A stretch of DNA of 64,000 bases, taken from NCBI RefSeq assembly GCF_028745505.1, contig NZ_JAQZZL010000001.1, positions 1,357,818-1,421,817 on the forward strand, given 5' to 3'. Positions 54,179 through 63,609 of this stretch are shown one piece after another. Positions within the stretch are counted from its first letter, which is position 1. Each line of letters opens with the position of its first letter. The notes beneath the pieces were generated by a model. It was not told where the DNA came from. It saw nothing but the letters and a program-made list of their open reading frames with translations, and did not search any database. This stretch comes from Lentisphaera marina (GTDB lineage Bacteria; Verrucomicrobiota; Lentisphaeria; Lentisphaerales; Lentisphaeraceae). Made by a program: the position numbers and the translations under genes.

Positions 54179-55282
54179 TTAGATGTCAGCAGTGTGATTG
54201 GCTTGTTTACATAAGTCCGACCAGTAACTTATTATTTTTTGGTCGTAGCCAGTGATGTGGCTCATCAAGGCGGCTCTTGCCCACATGCCATTGCGTTCTT
54301 GGCGCCAGTATTTGGCGCGAGGGTCATTATCAATTGCGCTGTCGAGTTCTTCTCTCCTAGGGAGTGGGTGCATGATGGCGCAGTGTTCTTTTAGGATGGA
54401 TAAATGCTCAGCTCTGAGGGAGAATTCAGGGAATGATTTTTCGCTTTTGTCAGACTCTGTGTCGTGTTCGTCTTGAACGCGTGTCATGTAAATAGCATCG
54501 GCAGAGGGGAGGTGTTTAATGAACTCATGGCTGATTTCGTAATCAACATTTTTATTGTCGAGATATGCAATGATATCATCTCCCATTTTGAATTTTTCAG
54601 GAGAGGATAAAATAAGTTTAGTGCCAGGGAAAAAGCTGATGAGTTTGCTGAGTGAGCGTACTGTACGCCCGCGTAAAAGGTCGCCTGCTAATAAGATGGT
54701 TTTTCCTTCTAATCCGCCGTGGTGTTCAAAAGATCGGCGCAAGGTATAGATATCCAAAATGGCCTGGGTTGGGTGTTGGTCTTTTCCTGAGCCGGCGTTG
54801 AGGATGGGTATGGGGCGTTCGGAGTTGTTGAGGCAATAAGCGGCTTGTTCAGCATAACCTTCTTTGGGATGACGCATAATGATGAAGTTGAAGTAAGAGG
54901 AGAAGGTGCGGATGGTATCTTCAAAAGTTTCACCTTTTACTTCAGAGCTAATGCTGGCATCGCGTACGTCGCTCGTTTGAATTCCGAGTATTTGGCAGGC
55001 GGTTCTAAAGCTTAAATAAGTACGTGTAGAAGGCTGCATGAAGTAGAGCATGGCCTTGTAGTGAGGCATGAGTCCTTGGAGGAATAAAGCACCCTTTTTT
55101 GATTTGCTTATTGAACGAATTACGTTGGTTAGCTTGTAGATGTGATCAATGAATTCACGATCGAATTGTTGAGAATGGAGGCAGTGAAAGAGTTTCCCTT
55201 TTTCACTGAAATAAGGTTTTTTTTCTTCTGGGCTTAAAGCCTGAAAATCAGACCAAGTAATATTTTTGGTTTCGCTGAGCAC
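54179..55282 (-). CDS. pyrB: aspartate carbamoyltransferase
   Basis: Transfers a carbamoyl group to aspartate in pyrimidine synthesis. A 367-residue protein, longer than the usual 300-310 of bacterial PyrB. Carbamoyl-phosphate motif PSTRTYLSFRTA near 78-89, GSGKDQHPTQAILDIYTL near 165, GDLLRGRTVRSLSKL near 202, and MHPLPRREELDSAIDNDPRA. The last motif includes the aspartate/ornithine-specific region and favours ATCase. The start is GTG with GAGGA 8 nt upstream. No pyrI or pyrC is adjacent. The N-terminal extension of about 60 residues is unusual for ATCase. Confidence 0.88.
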   Translation of the reverse strand: MLSETKNITWSDFQALSPEEKKPYFSEKGKLFHCLHSQQFDREFIDHIYKLTNVIRSISKSKKGALFLQGLMPHYKAMLYFMQPSTRTYLSFRTACQILGIQTSDVRDASISSEVKGETFEDTIRTFSSYFNFIIMRHPKEGYAEQAAYCLNNSERPIPILNAGSGKDQHPTQAILDIYTLRRSFEHHGGLEGKTILLAGDLLRGRTVRSLSKLISFFPGTKLILSSPEKFKMGDDIIAYLDNKNVDYEISHEFIKHLPSADAIYMTRVQDEHDTESDKSEKSFPEFSLRAEHLSILKEHCAIMHPLPRREELDSAIDNDPRAKYWRQERNGMWARAALMSHITGYDQKIISYWSDLCKQANHTADI

Positions 55283-55453
55283 GTGTCATCCTCGTTAAAA
55301 AAATTAAGATTGCTCGAATGATAGCTTCGGCTATAAATAAAGTCAAGTTTTTGACTCTTTTAAGTTGAGAATTACGGTCAGTGAATTGTCAGCCGAATTT
55401 AGTCGTACTAGATTAGCTGACTATTATAAATAACCAATGAATTTGGAGACAGA

Positions 55454-56845
55454 ATGCAGCCCAAAACTGTTAAAGAAGTTGATGAGCGTACGAAAGAGCT
55501 TTACACCAGAGCTGATGAAGCGCTACAACAAAAAAATTATGATTACGCCATCGATTTATTTCAAAATTGCCTAAAGCTAGTACCTGCTTTTCAAGAAGCG
55601 AGAGCCTCCTTGCGTCAGGCCGCTTTGTTGAAATTTGGTGGTAAGCCTAGTTCAGCTAAGCAGGCGATGGTAGCGATGAAGTTTTCAGTCACTTTAACAG
55701 TTAAGATTCCTGGTTTGATTCGTAAGGGAGAAAATTTAAAAGCTATGCGCCTCTGCGAAGAAGTGTTAGCTAATGATCCGAGTAATTTGTCCGCGAGTCG
55801 CTTATTAGCAGAAGCTGCCACCGAGGCCGAAATGAACTGGATTGCGGTAGATGTGATGGAGTTAGCAAGTCGCTATAACCCTACGGATCCAGATGTCAAT
55901 TTATACCTTGCTCAAATATATATCGAGAATGGCTTGGGCGGTAAGGCGGTAGAACTTTGTGAGAAACTAAGAAAGTATCATCCCAACGACGAAAGAATTT
56001 TCAAGATGTATAGTTCGTCTCAGGCAAGAATGGCAATGGATGATGGTGGGCTAGATAAAAAAGAAGGTGATGAGAAAGTTGCAGATGATAAACCTGTAGA
56101 TATTTATGAAACTCAAACAATGCAAAGTACTAGAAATACGACGATCATTACAAAAGGTTCTGATCACTATGTGCAGGAATTGATGAGTGGTAATGATACT
56201 ATTGATATTCGTAAGCGTTTAGCGCGTGAATTCATCCGTGAAGGCGAGTATGATCAGGCCGTAGAGATTTTACAAGAAGCGCTTGATATGGAGCATGCTG
56301 TGGACGTGCAGTTGCAGAAGTTAGTCTTTACAGCAGTAGAAGGCCGAATTGATAATGCTTTGGATTCATGGAAATCGCATTTAGAAGACGCGACATGTGA
56401 TTTGGAAAAAGAAGAAGCTATTGCGGAAATCGCAAATCTTGAGCAAACGAAGAAAGATATTCTTCTAGATCGTGCTCGTGAGCAAGTGGCTCACTTCCCG
56501 AATGATCCGAAAACAAACATGGCTTTTGCCGAGATCTTGGTGGAGCGTGGTATGTTTGAAGAGGCTCTAGATCCACTCACGAAAGCGGCGACGAGTCCAC
56601 GTTTCACTACCCGTGCCTACATGCTACGTGGGAAATGCCGAATTGGCTTAGAGATTTTTGATAAGGCAAAAATTGACCTGAGTAAAGCCTTAGAATCCTT
56701 GAGATCTAGGGATAGAAATGAAGCAGAATTGAATCATTTATTGGGTGTTGCTTTAAAGTCTTTGGGTGAAAATGATGAAGCTGAAGCGCATCTTAGCAAA
56801 GCCAAAGATTTAGGTTTTAACGCTGAAGCTCAAGAGGAAGCGTAA
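55454..56845 (+). CDS. tetratricopeptide-repeat protein
   Basis: A 463-residue soluble protein made of TPR units from about 12 to 190 (YTRADEALQQKNYDYAIDLFQNCLKLVP is the first) and again from about 270 to 455 (FAEILVERGMFEEALDPLTKA, LSKALESL). A charged linker with DTIDIRKRLAREFIREGEYDQAVE joins them. TPR proteins act as protein-interaction scaffolds. It is the first gene of a three-gene unit with a Ser/Thr kinase (10-bp gap) and a zinc-ribbon membrane protein, so it is likely to be the kinase partner or substrate (inference). TTGGAGACAG precedes the ATG. Confidence 0.85.
   Translation: MQPKTVKEVDERTKELYTRADEALQQKNYDYAIDLFQNCLKLVPAFQEARASLRQAALLKFGGKPSSAKQAMVAMKFSVTLTVKIPGLIRKGENLKAMRLCEEVLANDPSNLSASRLLAEAATEAEMNWIAVDVMELASRYNPTDPDVNLYLAQIYIENGLGGKAVELCEKLRKYHPNDERIFKMYSSSQARMAMDDGGLDKKEGDEKVADDKPVDIYETQTMQSTRNTTIITKGSDHYVQELMSGNDTIDIRKRLAREFIREGEYDQAVEILQEALDMEHAVDVQLQKLVFTAVEGRIDNALDSWKSHLEDATCDLEKEEAIAEIANLEQTKKDILLDRAREQVAHFPNDPKTNMAFAEILVERGMFEEALDPLTKAATSPRFTTRAYMLRGKCRIGLEIFDKAKIDLSKALESLRSRDRNEAELNHLLGVALKSLGENDEAEAHLSKAKDLGFNAEAQEEA
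56420..56436. repeat. dispersed dyad, near-match
   Basis: ATTGCG-GAAAT-CGCAAA inside the TPR gene, encoding IAEIAN (codon phase 1). Confidence 0.6.
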
Positions 56846-56854
56846 GGTTAATTT

Positions 56855-58207
56855 ATGTCATCTGAAAACAAACCTTCTTTTCCCAAGAGGTTGTTATCGT
56901 TGCTTGGAGCACCTTTTTCAAAAACTAAAGACTCCAACGAGACCATTCTCTTTGATTTAGATAAACCAAAGATGGGCTCAACTCAGCTTCCAAAGCATTT
57001 GCAAGACCGTTATAAAATCATGCGTACGCTTGGGCAGGGTGGCTATGGAGTGGTTTACCTTGTGCAGGATATGATGATTGGTCGTTTGGCTGCAATGAAA
57101 CTTTTGAAGAAAGCTTCTTCAGAGGGAGACGCAGTCTTTGATCACTTTAAGCAAGAAGCGAGAATTGCCGGTCAGTTAGATCACGAAAATATTGTGGTGA
57201 TCTTTAATGCAGAGTATGAGGATAATCACGCTTTCATTGTTATGGAGTACTTATCAGAAGGTAACTTAGCCTCTTTAATAAATGAAAAAGGCTTGTTTCC
57301 GGCTCATGAAGCTATGGTGATCACCAAGGGGATTTTAGATGGTTTATCAGCAGCTCATCGCATGAGAGTTGTTCATAGAGATATTAAACCGGAAAATATA
57401 CTTTTTGATCCAAAAGGTCGCCCTAAAATTAGTGATTTTGGTGTGGCTCATCTTCCTAAGGAAGAGGGGGGTGTACTAAGTAAAGAAGAATTTATGCCTG
57501 TGGGCACACCTTGTTATATGTCGCCAGAGCAATTGGCTGGTAAAGAAGATATCGATAGTCGAGCGGACCTCTATTCTTGTGGAGCTATTTTGTATGAAAT
57601 GCTCACGGGACAGAAGTTGTATGATATTCCGCGCGATACTCGTTTGGATGATATTTTAAAAATTGTCCAAGCCTGCGATTATAAAAAGTTAGGGACTTTT
57701 AAGCATGATTATGCTCAAGATCTCATTGATTTTGTAGAAAAACTTTTGGCTGTTAATCGTGAAGGTCGTTATCAGTCATCTATGGCTGCACTGAAAGATT
57801 TAAATGAGTTGCTGGCTAAGCGAGAGAAGGAAAAAGAAACCACAGCCTTCCCTGATCGTATAGTAACTAGTCCAACATATTTGCTTGAGGACGTTATGCG
57901 TATTTTATTACAGGACGGGATTATGGCTCCTGCAGAAAGACGTGAAATAGATAAACGCGCTGAACGTTTAAGGGTGTCTAAGGAGCAGACTCGTGAGATT
58001 GAAGAGAAAATACGTGAAGAAATGGGCTTGCCTTCTTTAGATTCTTTAGAGGCCTATGAATCAACCTATCAGTTGATGGGTGGGGACTGGGACTCGATGA
58101 GTCATCAAGAAAAAGAATTTTTGAAAAAAACTTCAGAGAGTTTAGGTTTGCAAGATATTGAACGTCAGATGATAGAAAAGGATTCGACAGAAAGTAGAGA
58201 CTCATGA
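56855..58207 (+). CDS. Hanks-type serine/threonine protein kinase
   Basis: A 450-residue kinase. All catalytic motifs are intact: Gly loop [12 protein letters not shown] (59-70), the ATP-binding Lys in AAMKLLKKA (Lys82), catalytic loop [12 protein letters not shown] (HRD 174-176), DFG 194-196, and activation-segment CYMSPEQL. There is no obvious transmembrane helix, so it is probably cytosolic. Residues about 330-450 after the kinase domain are helical and charged, with no domain I recognise. It lies between the TPR gene and a zinc-ribbon membrane protein gene. AAGG precedes the ATG, and the next gene overlaps by 4 bp. Confidence 0.94.
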   Translation: MSSENKPSFPKRLLSLLGAPFSKTKDSNETILFDLDKPKMGSTQLPKHLQDRYKIMRTLGQGGYGVVYLVQDMMIGRLAAMKLLKKASSEGDAVFDHFKQEARIAGQLDHENIVVIFNAEYEDNHAFIVMEYLSEGNLASLINEKGLFPAHEAMVITKGILDGLSAAHRMRVVHRDIKPENILFDPKGRPKISDFGVAHLPKEEGGVLSKEEFMPVGTPCYMSPEQLAGKEDIDSRADLYSCGAILYEMLTGQKLYDIPRDTRLDDILKIVQACDYKKLGTFKHDYAQDLIDFVEKLLAVNREGRYQSSMAALKDLNELLAKREKEKETTAFPDRIVTSPTYLLEDVMRILLQDGIMAPAERREIDKRAERLRVSKEQTREIEEKIREEMGLPSLDSLEAYESTYQLMGGDWDSMSHQEKEFLKKTSESLGLQDIERQMIEKDSTESRDS

Positions 58208-58926
58208 AATTTGCCTGTAAACACTGTGGGGTTGAACATGATGTTCGCCCATCTGCAATTGATCAACAGATGAATTGTAATAGTTGTGGGCGTTTAAATA
58301 TCATTCCATCTCATAGTCCTAAAGTTACGATTAAGACACGCACCAAAACCTTAGTTTATTTTGAGCCAGGCTTGCTGTTTACGAGTTTGATAATTTTTGG
58401 TCATGGAGTTCATCCTACCTTGGGTTTATCTTCAACTCTATTGTGTACAGCTGTACTTTTATTTCTCATCCGTAATCCAGTTAATACACTTCCTTTTTTT
58501 GCTCAATATACGGCTCTACAGTTGCGTAAATTCTGTTCTGATCAGTACTTGATCCCGCTATGGGGCTTATTACTATTAAGCAAGTTTCCCGAGACGGATT
58601 TCTTTTTTTATTTGATCGCCGCTATATCTATTATGTATGCAGGGATATCATCTATTGCCCTGCATTATAATGTCGATAACATGGTAGGTCATACCGAGTG
58701 TAAGCCTAAGCCCAAGTTACGAGAAATCCTTCAGCCGTTTTATCGCCGCGAATTGATAAATATTGACGAAGAGAAAGATGAGGTTGTTCTACCTCAATCT
58801 CATACACAATTGAAGATTAAAAATAAACGCATGAAAAAAATGGATGTTCAAATCCAGGTTGATAAGCGCTTTAATGAATGGTTAGAGGATGAAGTCGAAC
58901 GCTTCACGGACATGCCATCTGACTAA
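58204..58926 (+). CDS. zinc-ribbon membrane protein of unknown function
   Basis: A 240-residue protein. The N-terminus [15 protein letters not shown]...NCNSCGRLN holds four cysteines (C5, C8, C25, C28) in a zinc-ribbon arrangement. Hydrophobic segments lie at about 55-100 and 115-150, and the C-terminal 80 residues are charged ([24 protein letters not shown]). I do not know a family. Its ATG overlaps the kinase stop by 4 bp, so it is translated with the kinase and is a candidate kinase substrate or membrane anchor (inference). Its last 23 bp overlap the end of recD2 on the other strand. Confidence 0.75.
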   Translation: MKFACKHCGVEHDVRPSAIDQQMNCNSCGRLNIIPSHSPKVTIKTRTKTLVYFEPGLLFTSLIIFGHGVHPTLGLSSTLLCTAVLLFLIRNPVNTLPFFAQYTALQLRKFCSDQYLIPLWGLLLLSKFPETDFFFYLIAAISIMYAGISSIALHYNVDNMVGHTECKPKPKLREILQPFYRRELINIDEEKDEVVLPQSHTQLKIKNKRMKKMDVQIQVDKRFNEWLEDEVERFTDMPSD

Positions 58927-61117
58927 TTTGAATCTTGTACTGCAGCAAAGTGAAACGCTTGCTCATGCCTTTGTTGGCAATGCATTGGGCAATTGCTTGG
59001 CGACTTGAGCATAAAATTAATAAGCTCTTGGCTCGAGTTATGGCAGTGTAAAGAAGGTTTTTCTTCAGCATGATATAATGACTTGTGTTCATGGGGATAA
59101 TGACTGCGGGAAATTCAGAGCCTTGCGATTTATGGATTGTAATGGCATAAGCCAATCGGATTTGTTCTGCTTCTTCAAAGTCATAGCTTATTTGTAAGCC
59201 ATCGAAATCAATGATAAAGCTTTTTTCTTCATTGAGAATATCAACGATGTAACCCATGTCACCGTTGAAGACTTTTTTTGTATAGTTATTGACAGTTTGA
59301 ATAATGCGATCACCAAGGATGAAGCGGTTCTTGCCAAAGTTAAATTGTTTTTTGTGGATGTCGTTGAGGTATTCCTGTAAATAAAGATTGAGAGCTTCAC
59401 AGCCACACTTACCGCGTTTCATGGGCATCAATACTTGAATGTTTTTTGCGTTGATATCAAACTTTTTAGGGATGCGCTCTTTTATCATGGTAGCGATCAT
59501 GGGGAATAATTTTTCGGGATCGCTTTGGTTGATGAAATAAAAATCATCCAAGTTTGGCTCTGATCCTTGTGTTAGATCGGGCTCCTGTCCAACATTAATA
59601 CGGTGAGCATTAGTAATGATGCGACTAGATGACGCTTGACGGAAGACTTGATGTAAGGCTGTGATCGGAATGAGTTGAGACTGAATGAGGTCGTTTAAGA
59701 CAAAGCCAGGTCCCACGGAGGGGAGTTGATCGGGATCGCCAACTAAAACTAGGTGGGTTTCATTGTGTTCGACTGCCGCAAAGAGTTTTCGAGCTAAGCT
59801 TATATCGAGCATGGAAACTTCATCAACTACAAGAATGTCACATTTGAGTTTTTTGTACTCATTGTAAACAAATTCGCCCTCGCTTTCACTATCACTCATG
59901 AGTAAGCGGTGAATCGTCAGAGCAGAGGCTCCAGAGGCTTCTCCGAGTCTTTGAGCTGCACGTCCTGTCGGTGCTGCTAGGCGGATTTTTTTACCGTGTT
60001 TACGAGCTTGCTGAACAATTTCTTTAACAGTTGTCGTCTTACCTACGCCAGGGCCACCGGTGATAATACTAAGTCGTTTGTTGAAGCTAGTATTAACAGC
60101 TTGCTGTTGTTCTGTATTGAGTTCGTGATTAATGAATTCCACTTGAGATTGAGCGTGTGGGTACTTCTTGTCCAACTGAATGAAATCAATAATGTGATTG
60201 AGTAATGCTTCTTCGTCTTTGTGAAGGTGGCGTTCATAGAGGTAGGACATCTCTTGGTGAATTTCTTCAATGATAGATCCGTCTTGTATTGCGCGTTCAA
60301 GCCCCTCAAGGATGTGTTTCGTGTCTACCTTGAGGATTTCGCTCGCTTTGTGGAGTAATAACTCTTTGGGGACGCAAGTATGGCCATCTAGGCTTTGGAG
60401 CTTAACTGTGTATATAATGCCGGATGCAGTTCTGAAGGGGCTGGTTTCTTCGATCCCTAGGTTTTGTGCCAGTTGATCTGCTTGTATGAAGCCAATGCCT
60501 CGAATGCTTTCGGCAAGAAGGTAGGGGTTCTCTTTAATGATGCTTGCACTGCGGTCACCATATTGTTCCATAATGAGCGAGCACTGACGGGCACTTAAAC
60601 CTAAGCCCTGTAAAAAGACTTTTAAGTTGCGTTCTTGGTTGCCGAATTCCCAAGTTCTCGCAATCTCATCAATTCTTTTTTTGCCAATTCCAGGAACTTC
60701 TTTGAGGCGCGCGGTATAATTGTCAAGAACATCAAAAGTTTTGGAGCCGAAGTGTTTTACAATGCTTTCGGCAGTTTTTTTACCTATTCCAGGTAGGTTC
60801 TCCGATAGGTAGCGAATCATACCGACTTCTGAGCTAGGAAGCTTGATTGTGAATGAATCGATTTTGAATTGACGACCGTATTGCTTGTGCTTAATCCAGT
60901 TGCCAGAGGCTTCGATTTCCTGTCCAGGGCTAGCGCTAGAAAGCATTTCTCCAACTGCGGTCACTTCGCCTAATTCGTCGGCAAAGATTTTTGTGACGCA
61001 ATAAGAGTTATCATCAGAGACATAAAGGTGACGTAGAATGGAGGCAAAAAGAGTTTGTTTACCTAAAGGAATATCCTCAGGCTCATCATCGTTTTGGTAG
61101 GAAAAGAGTTCACTCAT
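58904..61117 (-). CDS. recD2: RecD2-type ATP-dependent DNA helicase
   Basis: Superfamily 1B 5'-3' helicase of the RecD2 group, used in DNA repair outside RecBCD. A 737-residue protein: N-terminal OB/extension, then helix-hairpin-helix segments (LPGIGKKTAESIVKHFG, VPGIGKKRIDEIAR, near 110-155), then Walker A GGPGVGKTT near 355, DEVSMLD (motif II), GDPDQLPSVGPG (motif III), and the C-terminal YAITIHKSQGSEFP (motif V-VI). No recB or recC gene is nearby, supporting RecD2. The 4-bp overlap with the next gene upstream (61114-61911) couples them. Confidence 0.92.
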   Translation of the reverse strand: MSELFSYQNDDEPEDIPLGKQTLFASILRHLYVSDDNSYCVTKIFADELGEVTAVGEMLSSASPGQEIEASGNWIKHKQYGRQFKIDSFTIKLPSSEVGMIRYLSENLPGIGKKTAESIVKHFGSKTFDVLDNYTARLKEVPGIGKKRIDEIARTWEFGNQERNLKVFLQGLGLSARQCSLIMEQYGDRSASIIKENPYLLAESIRGIGFIQADQLAQNLGIEETSPFRTASGIIYTVKLQSLDGHTCVPKELLLHKASEILKVDTKHILEGLERAIQDGSIIEEIHQEMSYLYERHLHKDEEALLNHIIDFIQLDKKYPHAQSQVEFINHELNTEQQQAVNTSFNKRLSIITGGPGVGKTTTVKEIVQQARKHGKKIRLAAPTGRAAQRLGEASGASALTIHRLLMSDSESEGEFVYNEYKKLKCDILVVDEVSMLDISLARKLFAAVEHNETHLVLVGDPDQLPSVGPGFVLNDLIQSQLIPITALHQVFRQASSSRIITNAHRINVGQEPDLTQGSEPNLDDFYFINQSDPEKLFPMIATMIKERIPKKFDINAKNIQVLMPMKRGKCGCEALNLYLQEYLNDIHKKQFNFGKNRFILGDRIIQTVNNYTKKVFNGDMGYIVDILNEEKSFIIDFDGLQISYDFEEAEQIRLAYAITIHKSQGSEFPAVIIPMNTSHYIMLKKNLLYTAITRAKSLLILCSSRQAIAQCIANKGMSKRFTLLQYKIQISQMACP

Positions 61118-61911
61118 TGCTGACGTTGACGAACTGCCTCGTAGAGTAGGAGAGTTGTAGCTGTAGCTACATTTAATGAGTCGGCTTTTCCAAGCATGGG
61201 AATTTTTACATTGATGCTAGATTGCTCCATCCATTCATCGCTTAGTCCGTATTGTTCAGCGCCGACGATAACTGCGATGGGGCCAGTCATGTCGACATCA
61301 GTATAAAGCTTGTCCGCATGTGGAGTGGCTGAAAGGATGGTGATTTTATTATCTTTTAGATAATTGATAGTGTCTTGGCTTGCGGCTTCCGCAATAGGTA
61401 AGGAAAAGCACATACCTGTGGAGGCGGTAATGACATTGGGGTTGAATAGGTCAGTACATTTGTCACAAAGAATTAAACCATCGGCTCCAGTGCCATCTGC
61501 GGAGCGAATAATGGTTCCCAGATTACCAGGTTTTTCGATTGATTGAGCAACGACAAGCAGTGGGGGGTCGCTTAGTTTTAGATCTTCAACTTGTTTGCGG
61601 AAATAGCCTGTTAAAGCAAGTAGGCCTTCAGGACGGTCACGGTAAGAGATTTTTTTGAAAACATTTTTTTCTGTTTCAAAAATTTGGGTTCCGCCTTCTG
61701 TTTCGAGTTTCTGAATGAGCTCATCTTCATTTTTCCCTAGGAAAAAATCGCGACAAATGTAAAGCTCTTTTGGGTACACGCCATTATCTGCAGCACGATA
61801 TATACTACGGAAGCCCTCGATAATCATAGTTTGTTCTTTGTCGCGATAGCGGCGTTCGCGAAGTTTGACTATGTGCTTGATGCGAGGGTTGCTAAGGCTG
61901 GAGATGAGCAT
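61114..61911 (-). CDS. TrmH/SpoU-family RNA 2'-O-methyltransferase (second paralogue)
   Basis: A 265-residue SPOUT methyltransferase with an N-terminal substrate-binding domain (NPRIKHIVKLRERRYR) and the SpoU core. Motifs 1-3 are SIEKPGNLGTIIRSADGTG, VIVGAEQYGLSD and IPMLGKADSLNVATATT. It differs from the paralogue at 8428 in the catalytic-loop details (EKPGNLG against AEPGNMG). The RNA target is unknown. It overlaps the recD2 start by 4 bp and follows rnd by 14 bp, so rnd, this gene and recD2 form a unit. One dyad near-match lies inside. Confidence 0.9.
   Translation of the reverse strand: MLISSLSNPRIKHIVKLRERRYRDKEQTMIIEGFRSIYRAADNGVYPKELYICRDFFLGKNEDELIQKLETEGGTQIFETEKNVFKKISYRDRPEGLLALTGYFRKQVEDLKLSDPPLLVVAQSIEKPGNLGTIIRSADGTGADGLILCDKCTDLFNPNVITASTGMCFSLPIAEAASQDTINYLKDNKITILSATPHADKLYTDVDMTGPIAVIVGAEQYGLSDEWMEQSSINVKIPMLGKADSLNVATATTLLLYEAVRQRQQ
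61379..61395. repeat. dispersed dyad, near-match
   Basis: CTTGCGG-CTT-CCGCAAT within the methyltransferase gene, encoding PIAEAAS on the minus strand. Confidence 0.6.
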
Positions 61912-61925
61912 TGATTTTACTTGTC

Positions 61926-63035
61926 CTATTGATTCATTATTTTTTCAAATGTATCGCCTAAAACTTCTTTTCGCCAACCTTGGATATTTAAGTTTTCTGC
62001 CTTTTTGTCGGCATTAAGGATAAGCTTTTTGATGTGGCTACGAGCGTAAATGAGTCCTGGGTCAAGATCATGGCTTTCAGCAACTTTGTCCATGGCGGCG
62101 GCGCATTCTTTAATGAGTGCTTTCTCGCTTCCAGTAGGTTCTTTGCCAAGCATGTCTTTGGGGAGGTCTTCATCCTTGATTTCCACAGCTTCCTTAGCGA
62201 GTTTTTGCAGGTTCTTGTAGTGTTTTTGGAGTTGCTTTTCGTTGAAGCCATTGCGCGTAAATTGCCCGTAATCAGTGGACAAATACATGGCAGCTTTAAA
62301 TAAGAGGCTTTGATGAAAAATAAAATTTGGAGTGATGTTGCGCTTTATGGCAATGTCATGTCTATAAGCGGCGAGTTTTTGCAGATAAACTAAGGAGCGT
62401 AAGGGAAGGCGACCAAACTGCTTAACCTTTTTGTAGGCTGTGCTAGCTTGAGCTTCTTCGTATAAGCTTGGGTTTTCTGTTATGCTTTTATTTTCTTCTA
62501 GGAACCACTCGTAGCGTTGTTTATCTTTGAGTTGCTGACGAAGGCTGTGGGTAATTTCTATGAGATAGCGAACGTCTTCTGCAGCGTAAATCAATTGAGA
62601 TTCTTTGAGGGGACGTTTAGTCCAATCAGAGACTTGTTGAGTTTTGGAGATTTCTACATCCATGAGCTCGAGGCAGAGTTTTGCTAAACTTACTTGCTTT
62701 GGAGCCCCAGTAAAAGCGTAGGCTAATTGGGTGTCAAAAATGTTTTTTGCTTCTGCATCACAAAAGATTTTAAAGAGTTTTAAATCCTGATCAGGAGAAT
62801 GTAAAATTTTACATACCTCAGTGCTTTCGAGTAGTTCTTTAAGAACTTGCTTCGGGAAATCTTCGATTAATAAATCTATGAGGTGGATGTCTCCTGCAGA
62901 TTTTATTTGCAGCAGTCCTGGGATGGGGTAGAAAGTCTTTGTCCACACAAATTCAGTGTCGAGAGCAATGTCACTTTCGTTTAGAGCTTGGCTGAGAACA
63001 GAATGGATTTCACTGGCTTGATCTATAAATTTCAT
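61926..63035 (-). CDS. rnd: ribonuclease D
   Basis: 3'-5' exoribonuclease that trims tRNA and other RNA 3' ends. A 369-residue protein. The DEDD exonuclease domain comes first: DIALDTEFVWTKTFYPIPGLLQI (Asp and Glu near 22-28), CKILHSPDQDLKLF and LIYAAEDVRYLIEI (the DEDDy Tyr-Asp). HRDC-like helical regions follow in the C-terminal half. It sits directly before a methyltransferase and recD2 on the same strand. The rpoZ terminator lies between it and rpoZ, so rnd probably has its own promoter. Confidence 0.92.
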   Translation of the reverse strand: MKFIDQASEIHSVLSQALNESDIALDTEFVWTKTFYPIPGLLQIKSAGDIHLIDLLIEDFPKQVLKELLESTEVCKILHSPDQDLKLFKIFCDAEAKNIFDTQLAYAFTGAPKQVSLAKLCLELMDVEISKTQQVSDWTKRPLKESQLIYAAEDVRYLIEITHSLRQQLKDKQRYEWFLEENKSITENPSLYEEAQASTAYKKVKQFGRLPLRSLVYLQKLAAYRHDIAIKRNITPNFIFHQSLLFKAAMYLSTDYGQFTRNGFNEKQLQKHYKNLQKLAKEAVEIKDEDLPKDMLGKEPTGSEKALIKECAAAMDKVAESHDLDPGLIYARSHIKKLILNADKKAENLNIQGWRKEVLGDTFEKIMNQ

Positions 63036-63049
63036 CGTAGGCTCCTGGG

Positions 63050-63076
63050 TAAAAAAAAACCGCCCGTAGGCGGTTT
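63050..63076 (-). terminator. intrinsic terminator of rpoZ
   Basis: A 7-bp stem AACCGCC/GGCGGTT with a CGTA loop and, on the minus strand, a run of nine T. It lies 21 bp past the rpoZ stop. Confidence 0.87.
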
Positions 63077-63096
63077 AGAAAATTTTGTGCTTAGGC

Positions 63097-63318
63097 TTAT
63101 GCCTCAATCTGTTCGAAGGTTACTTTACCTTCGGCGATTTCGATAAGGGCAATTTCCAATGTGGAGAGAACTAAGGGACGATTGTGAGCGTCGCGTGGTG
63201 TGTCAATTAGTGGACGGTCACCCTTGTTGATTTGACTTGCGCGTTTAGCAGCTAAGTTAACAAGAACGTTTTTGTCGCCGATGACTTCTAGCGCATTTGC
63301 AATGTAACTATTTTCCAA
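63097..63318 (-). CDS. rpoZ: RNA polymerase omega subunit
   Basis: Small subunit that helps assemble beta' into RNA polymerase. From a TTG start at 63318 the protein is 73 residues (ENSYIANALEVIGDKNVLVNLAAKRASQINKG is the omega signature). A longer reading from 63396 is possible but its N-terminus reads through the tRNA-Lys gene, so I reject it. GGAG lies about 8 nt before the TTG. The C-terminal part (LSTLEIALIEIAEGKVTFEQI) is standard. It lies 44 bp downstream of tRNA-Lys on the same strand and is followed by a terminator. Confidence 0.92.
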   Translation of the reverse strand: MENSYIANALEVIGDKNVLVNLAAKRASQINKGDRPLIDTPRDAHNRPLVLSTLEIALIEIAEGKVTFEQIEA

Positions 63319-63361
63319 TTTTAATCTCCAGCGATTTGTTTGTTCATAACAGTGACGTAAG

Positions 63362-63437
63362 TGGTGAGTTGTCTGGGGCTCGAACCCAGGACCCACGCCT
63401 TAAAAGGGCGTTGCTCTACCAACTGAGCTAACAACTC
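63362..63437 (-). tRNA. tRNA-Lys (TTT)
   Basis: 76 nt including encoded CCA: acceptor GAGTTGT/ACAACTC with discriminator A, D-arm GCTCAGTTGGTAGAGC, anticodon loop CTTTTAA with anticodon TTT, T-arm GGTTCGAGC-type. A TATAAT-like -10 lies about 80 nt upstream (63517-63522, minus strand), with no convincing -35. Confidence 0.96.
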
Positions 63438-63609
63438 ACGTCTGTCAGTGACGGCTTTGAAAATATCCATGTTCGGGTGTTCTTCAAGCCATAAAAAGCA
63501 TTTTTTTAATATTTTTATTATACTTTTTCAAAGCGTATAAAATTAAGTAGATTTTTGAGCTTATCTCTGTGTGAGTTTAGCTTTCAAAAAGTCTTTGATT
63601 TTGATGGGT

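Noticed and set aside
63319..63396. Longer N-terminus for rpoZ
   Set aside because: The extra 26 residues are translated from the 3' part of the tRNA-Lys gene; the TTG at 63318 has a proper Shine-Dalgarno.
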